From assembly GCA_964360145.1 (NCBI GenBank), contig CAYHWW010000038.1, forward strand, positions 1 to 22,747: DNA of 22,747 bases, written 5' to 3'. A program made the translations under genes and the position numbers. This document shows, piece by piece, positions 14,832-20,430 of the stretch (positions are counted from its first letter, which is position 1; every line of letters starts with the position of its first letter). The stretch comes from CAYHWW01 sp964360145 (lineage in GTDB: Bacteria; Bdellovibrionota; UBA1018; CAYHWW01). The notes beneath the pieces were generated by a model. The model ran no database searches and was not told the DNA's origin. It saw only the letters and a program-made list of their open reading frames with translations.

Positions 14832-14954
14832 GAGCGCTCATCGTGCGCATCTGCTTCGTTGCTCCTTCTCGCGGCTCCACGCGGCGGGCAGCAGCCCGCC
14901 TTGGTCGCTCGCTCGTCGTCGCGCCTCGCATCTGCATCACGCTGAGCGCTCCTA
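14829..14954 (+). repeat. Structured palindromic repeat, copy C (complete)
   Basis: The arms TAGGAGCGCTCA (14829-14840) and TGAGCGCTCCTA (14943-14954) are a perfect 12-bp inverted pair, with further partial pairing inward (CGTG with CACG). They enclose an 87-bp core (14848-14934) that begins and ends with CATCTG and is roughly 87% identical to the core of copy B. GGCGGGC-AGCA-GCCCGCC (14883-14900) is a perfect inner hairpin. The element fills the gap between the convergent stop codons of rpoZ and the minus-strand lipoprotein gene, a natural place for a two-way terminator. Confidence 0.88.
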
Positions 14955-14962
14955 ACCCAGAC

Positions 14963-15445
14963 TTAAATATGGCGGCCGCTTAGGATTTTGCGTTCTATGA
15001 TCTCCAGCATTTCGTGGGTTCGTGTGGTGTCGTGGTTTTCTTCGTCCACGTCGCTCCAACCCTTGAAGGCGCCTTCTGAGGAGAGGTTTTCCACTTCCTC
15101 TTCTGTCTGGACGTCCACGAGAACGCCGATGATCTGGCGTTTGATGCTGATCTTGTACTTGTATCGCACCTGCAAATGCTTGCGCCGGGGCTGACCATTG
15201 ACCAGCACATCGATGTATTTCTGGCTTGAGGTGCTGTAGGCCCAGTCCGTGACGGCCCTGCCCTCTTCTTCACTGGCCTCTTCAAGTTTGTATTCTGACA
15301 GAGCCTCTTTCACGCCCTTCCACACCACTGCATAGTCATACTCCATGACCTTGGAGGTCTTCTGCTCCGCAAAGGCTTGCTTCTTGTATTCAGCGGAAGA
15401 GCATGCGGAGAGCGTGAGGAGCAGCGCAAGGCCAAGAGTTCTCAT
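14963..15445 (-). CDS. Small lipoprotein of unknown function
   Basis: I do not recognise the family of this 160-residue protein. It opens with a lipoprotein signal (MRTLGLALLLTLSACSS, Cys15 in an LSAC lipobox). The mature part begins with a Lys/Glu-rich helix and contains YDYAVVWKGVKEALSEYKLE, an arrangement seen in several small envelope lipoproteins with an alternating helix and sheet fold. It continues with the strands LQVRYKYKISIKRQIIGVLV and ends with an acidic helix. The ATG overlaps the stop of the upstream AMIN-like gene by four bases (ATGA), so the two are translationally coupled and probably work together in the envelope. Confidence 0.8.
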   Translation of the reverse strand: MRTLGLALLLTLSACSSAEYKKQAFAEQKTSKVMEYDYAVVWKGVKEALSEYKLEEASEEEGRAVTDWAYSTSSQKYIDVLVNGQPRRKHLQVRYKYKISIKRQIIGVLVDVQTEEEVENLSSEGAFKGWSDVDEENHDTTRTHEMLEIIERKILSGRHI

Positions 15446-15927
15446 AGTAGATCCAGGATAATGCGCGAAGGATGAGTGAGGGCGAAGGCTTCGACTTTGG
15501 TGCCTGCCTTGGAGCGGCTGTTCAACAGCAGCTCCACCGTGGCAAGACCATCCTCCACCCGGGGCATGATGTTCACTGCTTTGATTTTTGAGCTATGGCT
15601 GAAAGCCCGGCGAATGCGATCTTCGTCATGCTCGTAGGCCACGTCAGCCCAGATGGAAACGAGTACGCGGCCCTCCTCAGGGTTCACATTGACCTGAAAG
15701 TGGGGCACGCCACCGGTGCTTTCGAGGTCAAAGACCACACGCTCGGCGCCAGCGCTCTGGGGGCCGCGTCGCACGTCTTTCAAGCGGGCAGAGGTGACTT
15801 CTTTGCTTCCGCCGCTGAAGTAGCCGTTCACGATGTAACGACCGGTTTTCTTCAGGCCTACATCAATATGATCGAAAGACGCGGCGCCTAGGGTGACGAG
15901 GAACAGGAGCGGTGCCAGTTTATTCAT
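15442..15927 (-). CDS. Secreted AMIN-domain-like protein
   Basis: This 161-residue protein has an N-terminal hydrophobic signal (MNKLAPLLFLVTLGAASF). The rest resembles the AMIN domain, a peptidoglycan-targeting module found in AmiC and secretin-associated proteins. The pattern is ERVVFDLESTG, then HFQVNVNPEEGRVLVSIWA, then the closing FALTHPSRIILDLL, where the final PxRIxLDL is typical. There is no catalytic domain, so it is either a stand-alone binding module or an envelope adaptor. It is coupled by an ATGA overlap to the small lipoprotein downstream. The matrixin gene upstream on the same strand ends nine bases away. Confidence 0.65.
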   Translation of the reverse strand: MNKLAPLLFLVTLGAASFDHIDVGLKKTGRYIVNGYFSGGSKEVTSARLKDVRRGPQSAGAERVVFDLESTGGVPHFQVNVNPEEGRVLVSIWADVAYEHDEDRIRRAFSHSSKIKAVNIMPRVEDGLATVELLLNSRSKAGTKVEAFALTHPSRIILDLL

Positions 15928-15936
15928 GCTTTGATT

Positions 15937-17745
15937 TTATCGGCGCGCAAACTTGAAGGCAAGGCGAGCCATGCTCAAGAGCAATAACAATCCCCAGGTG
16001 GAGAAGAGCTGGGCCATGGCGCCCCCGTTCCACGGCCCCTCGTCATGAGAGCGGGCCCCCTGAATCACGCCGCAGCCGCCCTTAACCTTTTTGATGGCAT
16101 CGCCCATGCCGCTGGAGCTAGCGGACGACGCGCTCTGCGTCAGTGCCGAGGGCGGTCCGCGGTCCGCATAGGTATTGGCGGCATAGCTTTTCTCGCAACG
16201 GGTGTTCTGCGTGAGCACATCACTGCCCGCCACCTGGACGGCGGCGGCCATATCATTCACCTTGGCGATGAGCATGTAGTAGGCCACGCCATCCACGGCG
16301 GAAGAGCCAGGATAGCGGTAGAGATTGGCGAAAGTCCCCAGGTTGGCGCCATAAGTAACCTTCATGTAGAGATCCGTCATGACGCCTCCCTGGGTACCCT
16401 GAGCGGAGGCATCGTAGTTTACATAGCCCGACGCGTTAGAGAATACGTCGCCAGTGGTACTGCCCAAGGCGGTGACTCCATCAGCCTCGAAGATCTGCAC
16501 CGTGGCATCCACCTTGGAATAGAGGCTGAAGCTCAGGGCTTGGGCTTTCACCGCTGCGCCCGCAGGCACGTTGGCGATTTTGTAGTAATGGGCATTGCCC
16601 ACGGCGCCAAAGACACCAAAGGCAGCAGCTCCGGTGGCAACGGCTGCGTTAAGAACTTGGGGCGCAGTGCCCACGGCGGCTGTGCCGGCAAAGGAATGGC
16701 TCATGGCGCCACAGCTCACGTTGACGAAGCCTGCCCCCGTTGTTCCGCCGGTGGACACCGTGTAACTTGCCGCGATGCCCGCCGAGGCGCCACTAATGAA
16801 GAAGCGCTTGAAGGGGCTGCCACCGCAGATGGATGCCGCGTTGGCTCCGCCGAAATAGCAGCCCGAACTGGATCCACCGCAGAGGGAGCTCACGGCATTG
16901 GTGAAAGGCTCCACGAGGAGATGGTAAACACCGGGCTCAAGGTTTGAAATGCTGAATGCGCCCGAGGGCCCCGTGATGGCGGCCGCAACCACCGTGCCAC
17001 GAAACCGGGAGATGGCCTGGACGTGGGCGCCGAAAACCGCCGTGCTGCCATCAGCACTGCGCACAACGCCGGAGAGCTGCCCCGTTTGCGTGGTGAATGC
17101 GCTCTGTGGATAGAGCATGGCCATGCCCGCGAGGTCGTCACAAGAAGGCTTCGACTGCCCTTGGCTCTCCTGCCACATCATTGAAGACTGCTGGCTATTG
17201 GAGTGGGACAAGCCGTAAGCATGGCCCAACTCGTGAGTGGCCACGCTCTCCAGGAAAACGCGGCTGCTACCCGAGAGATTCGTGGTATCCGCGGGGTTGG
17301 TTGTGAACCTGAAATCACGGTCGTTGAAAACAATGTCAGTCTCGAGAATGGCAGATCCGCTGCTGTAGAGGTAGGTGACGCCGATGACGCCGGCGCCCAG
17401 GCCCCCGCCTCCCTGGGACTGGAAATAGATGACGTTGCGACCGTCATAGGACACCGCGGGGTTCACTGTTGTGGTGCCTTGGCGGTAATCGAAACCCATG
17501 GACGTGGTGCCCGCGTGCTTCCAGTAGTGGAGGGAGTTGGTGATGGAAGAGAAAACAGAACTGGCGCTAAGGCCGTTGGCATTGCCCGCGTGGGCGATGA
17601 ACTCCGGCGTCGAGATGGGCCAGGTTTTGTTGCGACCCAGGCTGTCAGCGCTGAGCACGTAGGCGCGGGCATAGCCCGCCCAGAGGAGGCCCATGGCGGC
17701 CACAAACATGAATAATTTATGCTTTCGGGGTTGAGAGCGGGTCAT
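15937..17745 (-). CDS. Secreted matrixin-type zinc metalloprotease with C-terminal membrane tail
   Basis: This is a 602-residue secreted protease counted from ATG 17745. That start is chosen because a G-rich ribosome binding site precedes it and a signal peptide follows (about 9-28, ending YARA). The catalytic domain holds ETDIVFNDRDFRF, the zinc site HELGHAYGLSH (His171, His175, His181 with Glu172) and a Met-turn at SSMMW, the metzincin/matrixin signature. A carboxypeptidase-regulatory-like beta domain follows, at GQLSGVVRSADGSTAVFGAH and SISNLEPGVYHLLVEP. The long rest is Gly/Ala/Ser-rich. The C-terminus has a hydrophobic stretch (FSTWGLLLLLSMARLAF) and a basic end FKFARR after GGCGVI, resembling C-terminal sorting signals. 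Its start overlaps the upstream gene by four bases. Confidence 0.9.
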   Translation of the reverse strand: MTRSQPRKHKLFMFVAAMGLLWAGYARAYVLSADSLGRNKTWPISTPEFIAHAGNANGLSASSVFSSITNSLHYWKHAGTTSMGFDYRQGTTTVNPAVSYDGRNVIYFQSQGGGGLGAGVIGVTYLYSSGSAILETDIVFNDRDFRFTTNPADTTNLSGSSRVFLESVATHELGHAYGLSHSNSQQSSMMWQESQGQSKPSCDDLAGMAMLYPQSAFTTQTGQLSGVVRSADGSTAVFGAHVQAISRFRGTVVAAAITGPSGAFSISNLEPGVYHLLVEPFTNAVSSLCGGSSSGCYFGGANAASICGGSPFKRFFISGASAGIAASYTVSTGGTTGAGFVNVSCGAMSHSFAGTAAVGTAPQVLNAAVATGAAAFGVFGAVGNAHYYKIANVPAGAAVKAQALSFSLYSKVDATVQIFEADGVTALGSTTGDVFSNASGYVNYDASAQGTQGGVMTDLYMKVTYGANLGTFANLYRYPGSSAVDGVAYYMLIAKVNDMAAAVQVAGSDVLTQNTRCEKSYAANTYADRGPPSALTQSASSASSSGMGDAIKKVKGGCGVIQGARSHDEGPWNGGAMAQLFSTWGLLLLLSMARLAFKFARR

Positions 17746-18530
17746 GGTGGCCCCCCCTTCTTTCTCCCCTTCAATGCGAATGCTAAACCTGCTGCTGCCA
17801 AGGCCGCGGCCCCGACCAACCACCAGATTGAGGTGGAGTGTTCCGCTACGGGCGCCTCCAGAGGCTGTGCTTCCGTTGCGGAAGCAGTGGCGGCGGGAGT
17901 CACTTGCGGGTGCTGATCCTCAGTGTTCTTTCCCTCAACGGGCTTGAATTGATTTTGGGCCGCGGCCACGGGGTCTTGGCCCTTCGCCACCCGACGAAAG
18001 ACGTCAAGGGGGAAGCGGCTGTTGTAGGAGACGCCATGGGCGTCTTTACCGGAGGCGGGGTCATAAACGGAGCCCGCGCCGAGGCTGTTCTGGACATAGG
18101 CGTGCCCGCCCTCTTCAATCACATTGTATTTACCAGCGGTGAGGTTCAGCACCTGGTAGGTCTCGTCGGCGCCATCTTTGGGGGAGAGGGTGAGCACCAC
18201 ATCTTCACCAGGCTGGAAAACGGCGGTGGCCGCCACGGTCATGGCGATGCCATCACGCTCACCGCCCGGCTGCTTGACAGTGATCTTGGAGCCCCGACTG
18301 ACCTCGCCGCCCTCGCCCTTCAGGACCTCCGTGATCTCGATGTCCGTGTAGGTGAAGATGCTGCCGTGGGCCTCGCCCTTGCCCCAATCGCTCTGGCTGG
18401 TGCCTGCCTTGCCCCGCACAATGTGCTGAGCCTCGCCCACCACAGCCCCCAAGGGGCGGTTGGCAAAGGTCGTGGCCCAGGCCTGGGAAACCAGCGCCAG
18501 AATTGCGAAAAGACCGCAGCGATAGATCAT
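17742..18530 (-). CDS. Secreted, C-terminally anchored protein coupled to the matrixin protease
   Basis: This 262-residue protein has an N-terminal signal peptide (CGLFAILALVSQAWA). Its main domain resembles uncharacterised secreted proteins encoded beside matrixins: LGAVVGEAQHIVRGKAG, then IFTYTDIEITEVLKGE, then ITVKQPGGERDGIAMTV, then GEDVVLTLSP. A low-complexity Thr/Ala/Glu linker leads to a transmembrane helix (WWLVGAAALAAAGLAFAL) and a basic tail GRKKGGPP. ATG 18530 is chosen; an in-frame GTG lies immediately upstream. The stop overlaps the protease ATG (ATGA), so both are made together. A role as chaperone, inhibitor or surface partner of the protease is inference. Confidence 0.75.
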   Translation of the reverse strand: MIYRCGLFAILALVSQAWATTFANRPLGAVVGEAQHIVRGKAGTSQSDWGKGEAHGSIFTYTDIEITEVLKGEGGEVSRGSKITVKQPGGERDGIAMTVAATAVFQPGEDVVLTLSPKDGADETYQVLNLTAGKYNVIEEGGHAYVQNSLGAGSVYDPASGKDAHGVSYNSRFPLDVFRRVAKGQDPVAAAQNQFKPVEGKNTEDQHPQVTPAATASATEAQPLEAPVAEHSTSIWWLVGAAALAAAGLAFALKGRKKGGPP

Positions 18531-18587
18531 CACTGACTAAATCGGTCTACTAATGAGGGAACTTGATACTTTCTATCCAGGAATGTT

Positions 18588-18616
18588 TTGCCTAGGGCCG
18601 CTCTGCTGGTGTAAGA
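18588..18616 (+). promoter_or_regulatory. Possible promoter of tRNA-Lys
   Basis: TTGCCT (18588-18593) and TGTAAG (18610-18615) are separated by 16 bases, each four of six matches to the sigma-70 consensus. They lie about 26 bases before the tRNA, a suitable distance. The match is weak. Confidence 0.3.
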
Positions 18617-18641
18617 GTCCGGTTCTTAGGCCAAATTAGGT

Positions 18642-18717
18642 GGGATCGTAGCTCAGTCGGTAGAGCAGTTGACTCTTAATCAATTGGTCGGGAGTTCGAC
18701 CCTCCCCGATCCCACCA
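18642..18717 (+). tRNA. tRNA-Lys (anticodon CTT)
   Basis: This is a complete 76-nt cloverleaf. The 7-bp acceptor stem is GGGATCG with CGATCCC, followed by discriminator A and an encoded CCA (18715-18717). The D-loop is AGCTCAGTCGGTAGAGC. The anticodon stem GTTGA/TCAAT closes the loop CTCTTAA with anticodon CTT, which reads AAG for lysine. The T-arm loop is GTTCGAC. A second copy of its last 21 bases lies at 18902-18922. Confidence 0.97.
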
Positions 18718-18763
18718 ATTAAAAAGCCCCGGTAGCGCAAGCGACCGGGGCTTTTTAATTGGT
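18714..18763. terminator. Bidirectional intrinsic terminator of tRNA-Lys
   Basis: A perfect 20-bp inverted repeat (18714-18733 with 18744-18763) has a core of AAAAAGCCCCGG against CCGGGGCTTTTT around the loop AGCGCAAGCG. T-runs on both strands make it a strong two-way terminator. The outer base pairs use the tRNA's own terminal ACCA. Confidence 0.9.
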
Positions 18764-18901
18764 GCAAGAAGAGAGCGAAATGCGCGAGCATTTCGCACAA
18801 TTACGGGGGGGGCGAAGCCCGGACTGAGCCGGGTGCCCGCTTGCGGGCGGCGAAGGAGGGCGGCCTGTCTGCCGAGCGCGAGTAGCGCGAGGACAGATAG
18901 G
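18764..18901. other. Cluster of hairpins between the two tRNA 3' ends
   Basis: Several short perfect stems follow one another. GCGAAATGC-GCGA-GCATTTCGC lies at 18775-18796, CCCGG-ACTGAG-CCGGG at 18818-18833, and GCCCGC-TT-GCGGGC at 18835-18848. CTGTC pairs with GACAG at 18865-18896 and contains an inner CGCG pair. No convincing protein-coding frame exists here. It could be a structured RNA, a folded recombination site, or a remnant of an inserted element. Confidence 0.6.
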
Positions 18902-18922
18902 CGACCCTCCCCGATCCCACCA
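18902..18922 (+). repeat. Duplicate of the tRNA-Lys 3' end (attachment-site-like)
   Basis: The 21 bases are identical to tRNA-Lys positions 18697-18717, covering the T-loop side, the acceptor strand and the CCA. No other part of a tRNA is present. Direct repeats of a tRNA 3' end are the usual footprint of site-specific integration. The interval is only about 205 bp, so the element has been lost or reduced, or the true partner is elsewhere. Confidence 0.7.
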
Positions 18923-18961
18923 TTTTTCCAAACCTCTAAATACCGAACAACACAGAGGTTC

Positions 18962-19033
18962 CAAAAGCGCGATGTCTCATGGGGATACAACACCATCAGG
19001 AACATCTACCGGCGGTGGGCGGGGAAATTATGA
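18962..19033 (+). pseudogene. Remnant of a recombinase-like C-terminus, copy 1
   Basis: The frame ending at TGA 19031-19033 reads QKRDVSWGYNTIRNIYRRW then AGKL. It matches the remnant at 21730-21846, which ends VSWDYVCVRNIYKRW then AGKP, both in protein and over short DNA blocks (GGAACATCTAC and CGGTGGGCGGGGAA). The pattern GxxxxxGxxWxxxxVRNI resembles the end of serine-recombinase-type proteins. The rest of the gene is absent. The family assignment is an inference from this short pattern. Confidence 0.4.
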
Positions 19034-19089
19034 GGCACTCGCTGAAATGAAATTCAGGACTGCACCAAAGCCGCCTGCTCTATGCGCAA

Positions 19090-19854
19090 TTACAGAGCCC
19101 GTTCTGACGGAGTATAAGTGCGGGTGACGCGGCGGACAGGAGCTAAAGCGAGGCGAGCATCGATGCCCAACGCGGATAGCCGCAAAGAGATGTCAGCCCT
19201 GCGGTCCTGCCCTTGAGTTGATACGATGTAAGCATAAACGCAGCCGTCAGCTCTTTCGTTTCGCACGCGGCTGAAGCCCCCAAATGCGGTATCCAGATAT
19301 GTATTGAGAGCGGCAGTATTGGCTTCAGCGCATGGAACTTGAAACAGCGTGACGCTTTCAGCGGCAATGCCATCGGCTCCCTGAGCATCATCTGAAATCG
19401 ACTCAGAGACCGGGCTAGCACTGAACAAGCCAGCCCTCACTGGTTCTGACACATCAAGGACATAGGGCTCTCTTGCTTCGAAGAGGAACGAAATCCTATC
19501 GGCTACCTCGAGCATCGTTAAATTGGAGTCAGGCGCTTGTTGCACGACATAAAAATACCCAGGCAATGAAACGTCAGTATTGGTTTCTGTGTCCCTCCAG
19601 AAACCTTCCATATCAATCCTCGAAACCACGCCGCCTCGAGCAACCAACCATGCATCAAGCTCCTGGAGACCAGTTGTGACAAGGCGCACTTCATGATCGT
19701 TCGTCGCCGCAGCCAAACCGGGCGCCCAGAACACGAAGCTACGCGGAGACAAATTGCCTGAGCACATAGCCGCAGGCTCTTGCGCAAAAGAGAGACGACC
19801 GGCTCCAAAGACAAGCAGGCCAATAAGGACAGCTAACTGAGTTCTTAACTTCAT
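19090..19854 (-). CDS. Secreted protein of unknown function
   Basis: I do not recognise this protein. From ATG 19854 it has 254 residues, starting with a clear signal peptide (MKLRTQLAVLIGLLVFGAG, then LSFAQ). A longer in-frame start at 19917 would add 21 residues before the signal and is less likely. The mature part has Cys residues in MCSGN, VPCAEAN and DGCVYAY, which could form disulphides in the periplasm. It also has an Asp/Glu-rich central stretch (SISDDAQGADGIAAE), and it ends in a basic segment VRRVTRTYTPSERAL. It lies inside the tRNA-linked accessory region, directed toward the recombinase remnant. No operon partner is visible. Confidence 0.7.
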   Translation of the reverse strand: MKLRTQLAVLIGLLVFGAGRLSFAQEPAAMCSGNLSPRSFVFWAPGLAAATNDHEVRLVTTGLQELDAWLVARGGVVSRIDMEGFWRDTETNTDVSLPGYFYVVQQAPDSNLTMLEVADRISFLFEAREPYVLDVSEPVRAGLFSASPVSESISDDAQGADGIAAESVTLFQVPCAEANTAALNTYLDTAFGGFSRVRNERADGCVYAYIVSTQGQDRRADISLRLSALGIDARLALAPVRRVTRTYTPSERAL

Positions 19855-19929
19855 GGCACGCCCAATATCATACTGGGTCCGTAGGATAAATAGAATTACG
19901 TTATAATTCAGATACATATAATTCTGAGC

Positions 19930-19967
19930 TTGATGTTTTATGAATATTTATATATATTAATATATAT
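19930..19967 (+). promoter_or_regulatory. Promoter with palindromic operator for the brnA-like gene
   Basis: TTGATG (19930-19935), a 17-bp spacer and TATATT (19953-19958) form a good sigma-70 promoter. An 18-bp perfect palindrome centred on TTAA (ATATATA-TTAA-TATATAT, 19950-19967) covers the -10 box and the expected start point near 19965. This is a typical layout for autorepression by a ribbon-helix-helix antitoxin such as BrnA. Confidence 0.5.
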
Positions 19968-20046
19968 GAGTACGGTCGTTGAGTACAATGGGCTGAAATT
20001 CAAGAGGGAGCAACTGCAGGAGAAATGGGATGAGTTCCATGAATAA
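19966..20046 (+). CDS. Possible 26-residue leader peptide overlapping brnA
   Basis: ATG 19966 to TAA 20044-20046 encodes MSTVVEYNGLKFKREQLQEK followed by WDEFHE. It overlaps the brnA-like start by 17 bases in another frame, as toxin and antitoxin genes often do. It has no ribosome binding site, and its ATG coincides with the predicted transcription start, so it would have to be translated leaderless. It does not resemble BrnT toxins. It may be a coupling leader or chance. Confidence 0.3.
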   Translation: MSTVVEYNGLKFKREQLQEKWDEFHE

Positions 20047-20302
20047 GAAACTGAAGTACGGAAAGAAAGACCTCCTACCCCACGAACCCTTCGACCCCAA
20101 GAAGGCGAAGATCCGCATCTCCATCCTCATCGACGGGGACGTGCTCGAAGCCTACAAGGCCACGGCCACCCGCTCCGGCGCCAAGTACCAGACCCTCATG
20201 AACCAGAAGCTCCGTGAGGCCATCGAAAAACAGGGCCTCGACCCCGAGCTGGCCCAGGAGATCCGCAGCCTCATCCGCCAGGAGCTTAAGAAGGTCTCTT
20301 AG
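20030..20302 (+). CDS. BrnA-like antitoxin without a BrnT partner
   Basis: This 90-residue protein has the BrnA/ribbon-helix-helix pattern. A short strand KIRISILIDGDVLEAYKATA is followed by the helix SGAKYQTLMNQKLREAIEKQ, where GxKYQTxMNxxLR is the family hallmark. In BrnTA modules BrnA neutralises the ribonuclease BrnT and represses its own promoter. The ATG at 20030 has AGGAGA six bases upstream; a second ATG at 20039 is possible. There is no BrnT gene on either side, only a 26-codon frame, so it is an orphan or has another partner. Fic lies downstream but has its own operators. An AT-rich palindrome sits over its promoter. Confidence 0.75.
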   Translation: MSSMNKKLKYGKKDLLPHEPFDPKKAKIRISILIDGDVLEAYKATATRSGAKYQTLMNQKLREAIEKQGLDPELAQEIRSLIRQELKKVS

Positions 20303-20367
20303 GGGCCGCCTGCGTGAGCGACAGCGTACTGCTAGGCTGACCCTTCCCAGTTCATCTCCCAGCTTAT

Positions 20368-20418
20368 GTAAAGCGCACTTTACTAAGAGCTTTCATTAGT
20401 AAAGCATGCTTTACTAAT
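20368..20418 (+). promoter_or_regulatory. Two palindromic operators upstream of fic
   Basis: The second site (20395-20418) is a perfect 24-bp palindrome with half-site ATTAGTAAAGCA. The first site (20368-20383) has the same GTAAAG...CTTTAC arms with two central mismatches. Their centres are about 31 bp apart, close to three helical turns, and they end 12 bases before the Fic ATG. The Fic protein carries a C-terminal winged-helix-like domain, so autoregulation is the simplest reading. A possible -35/-10 pair (TTCATT and TAATTA) overlaps the second site. Confidence 0.7.
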
Positions 20419-20430
20419 TATGGTGCGCTT

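Noticed and set aside
16045..16947. A 300-codon plus-strand frame opposite the matrixin gene
   Set aside because: It is the antisense shadow of a GC-rich coding sequence whose minus frame has the zinc site and signal peptide; the plus translation is His/Gly/Ala-rich without recognisable motifs.
18764..18901. A CRISPR array in the hairpin cluster after the tRNA
   Set aside because: The stems differ from one another in sequence and there is no regular repeat-spacer spacing or cas gene.
18676..19005. A 109-codon minus-strand frame over the tRNA ending GGSNSRPID
   Set aside because: It runs antisense through the terminator and tRNA-Lys; the GGSNSRP ending is the well-known false translation of a tRNA T-arm and acceptor stem.
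19966..20046. The 26-codon frame as a truncated BrnT toxin
   Set aside because: Its residues show none of the BrnT pattern (such as the KHG-x-FEEA segment), and TAA lies just upstream in frame.
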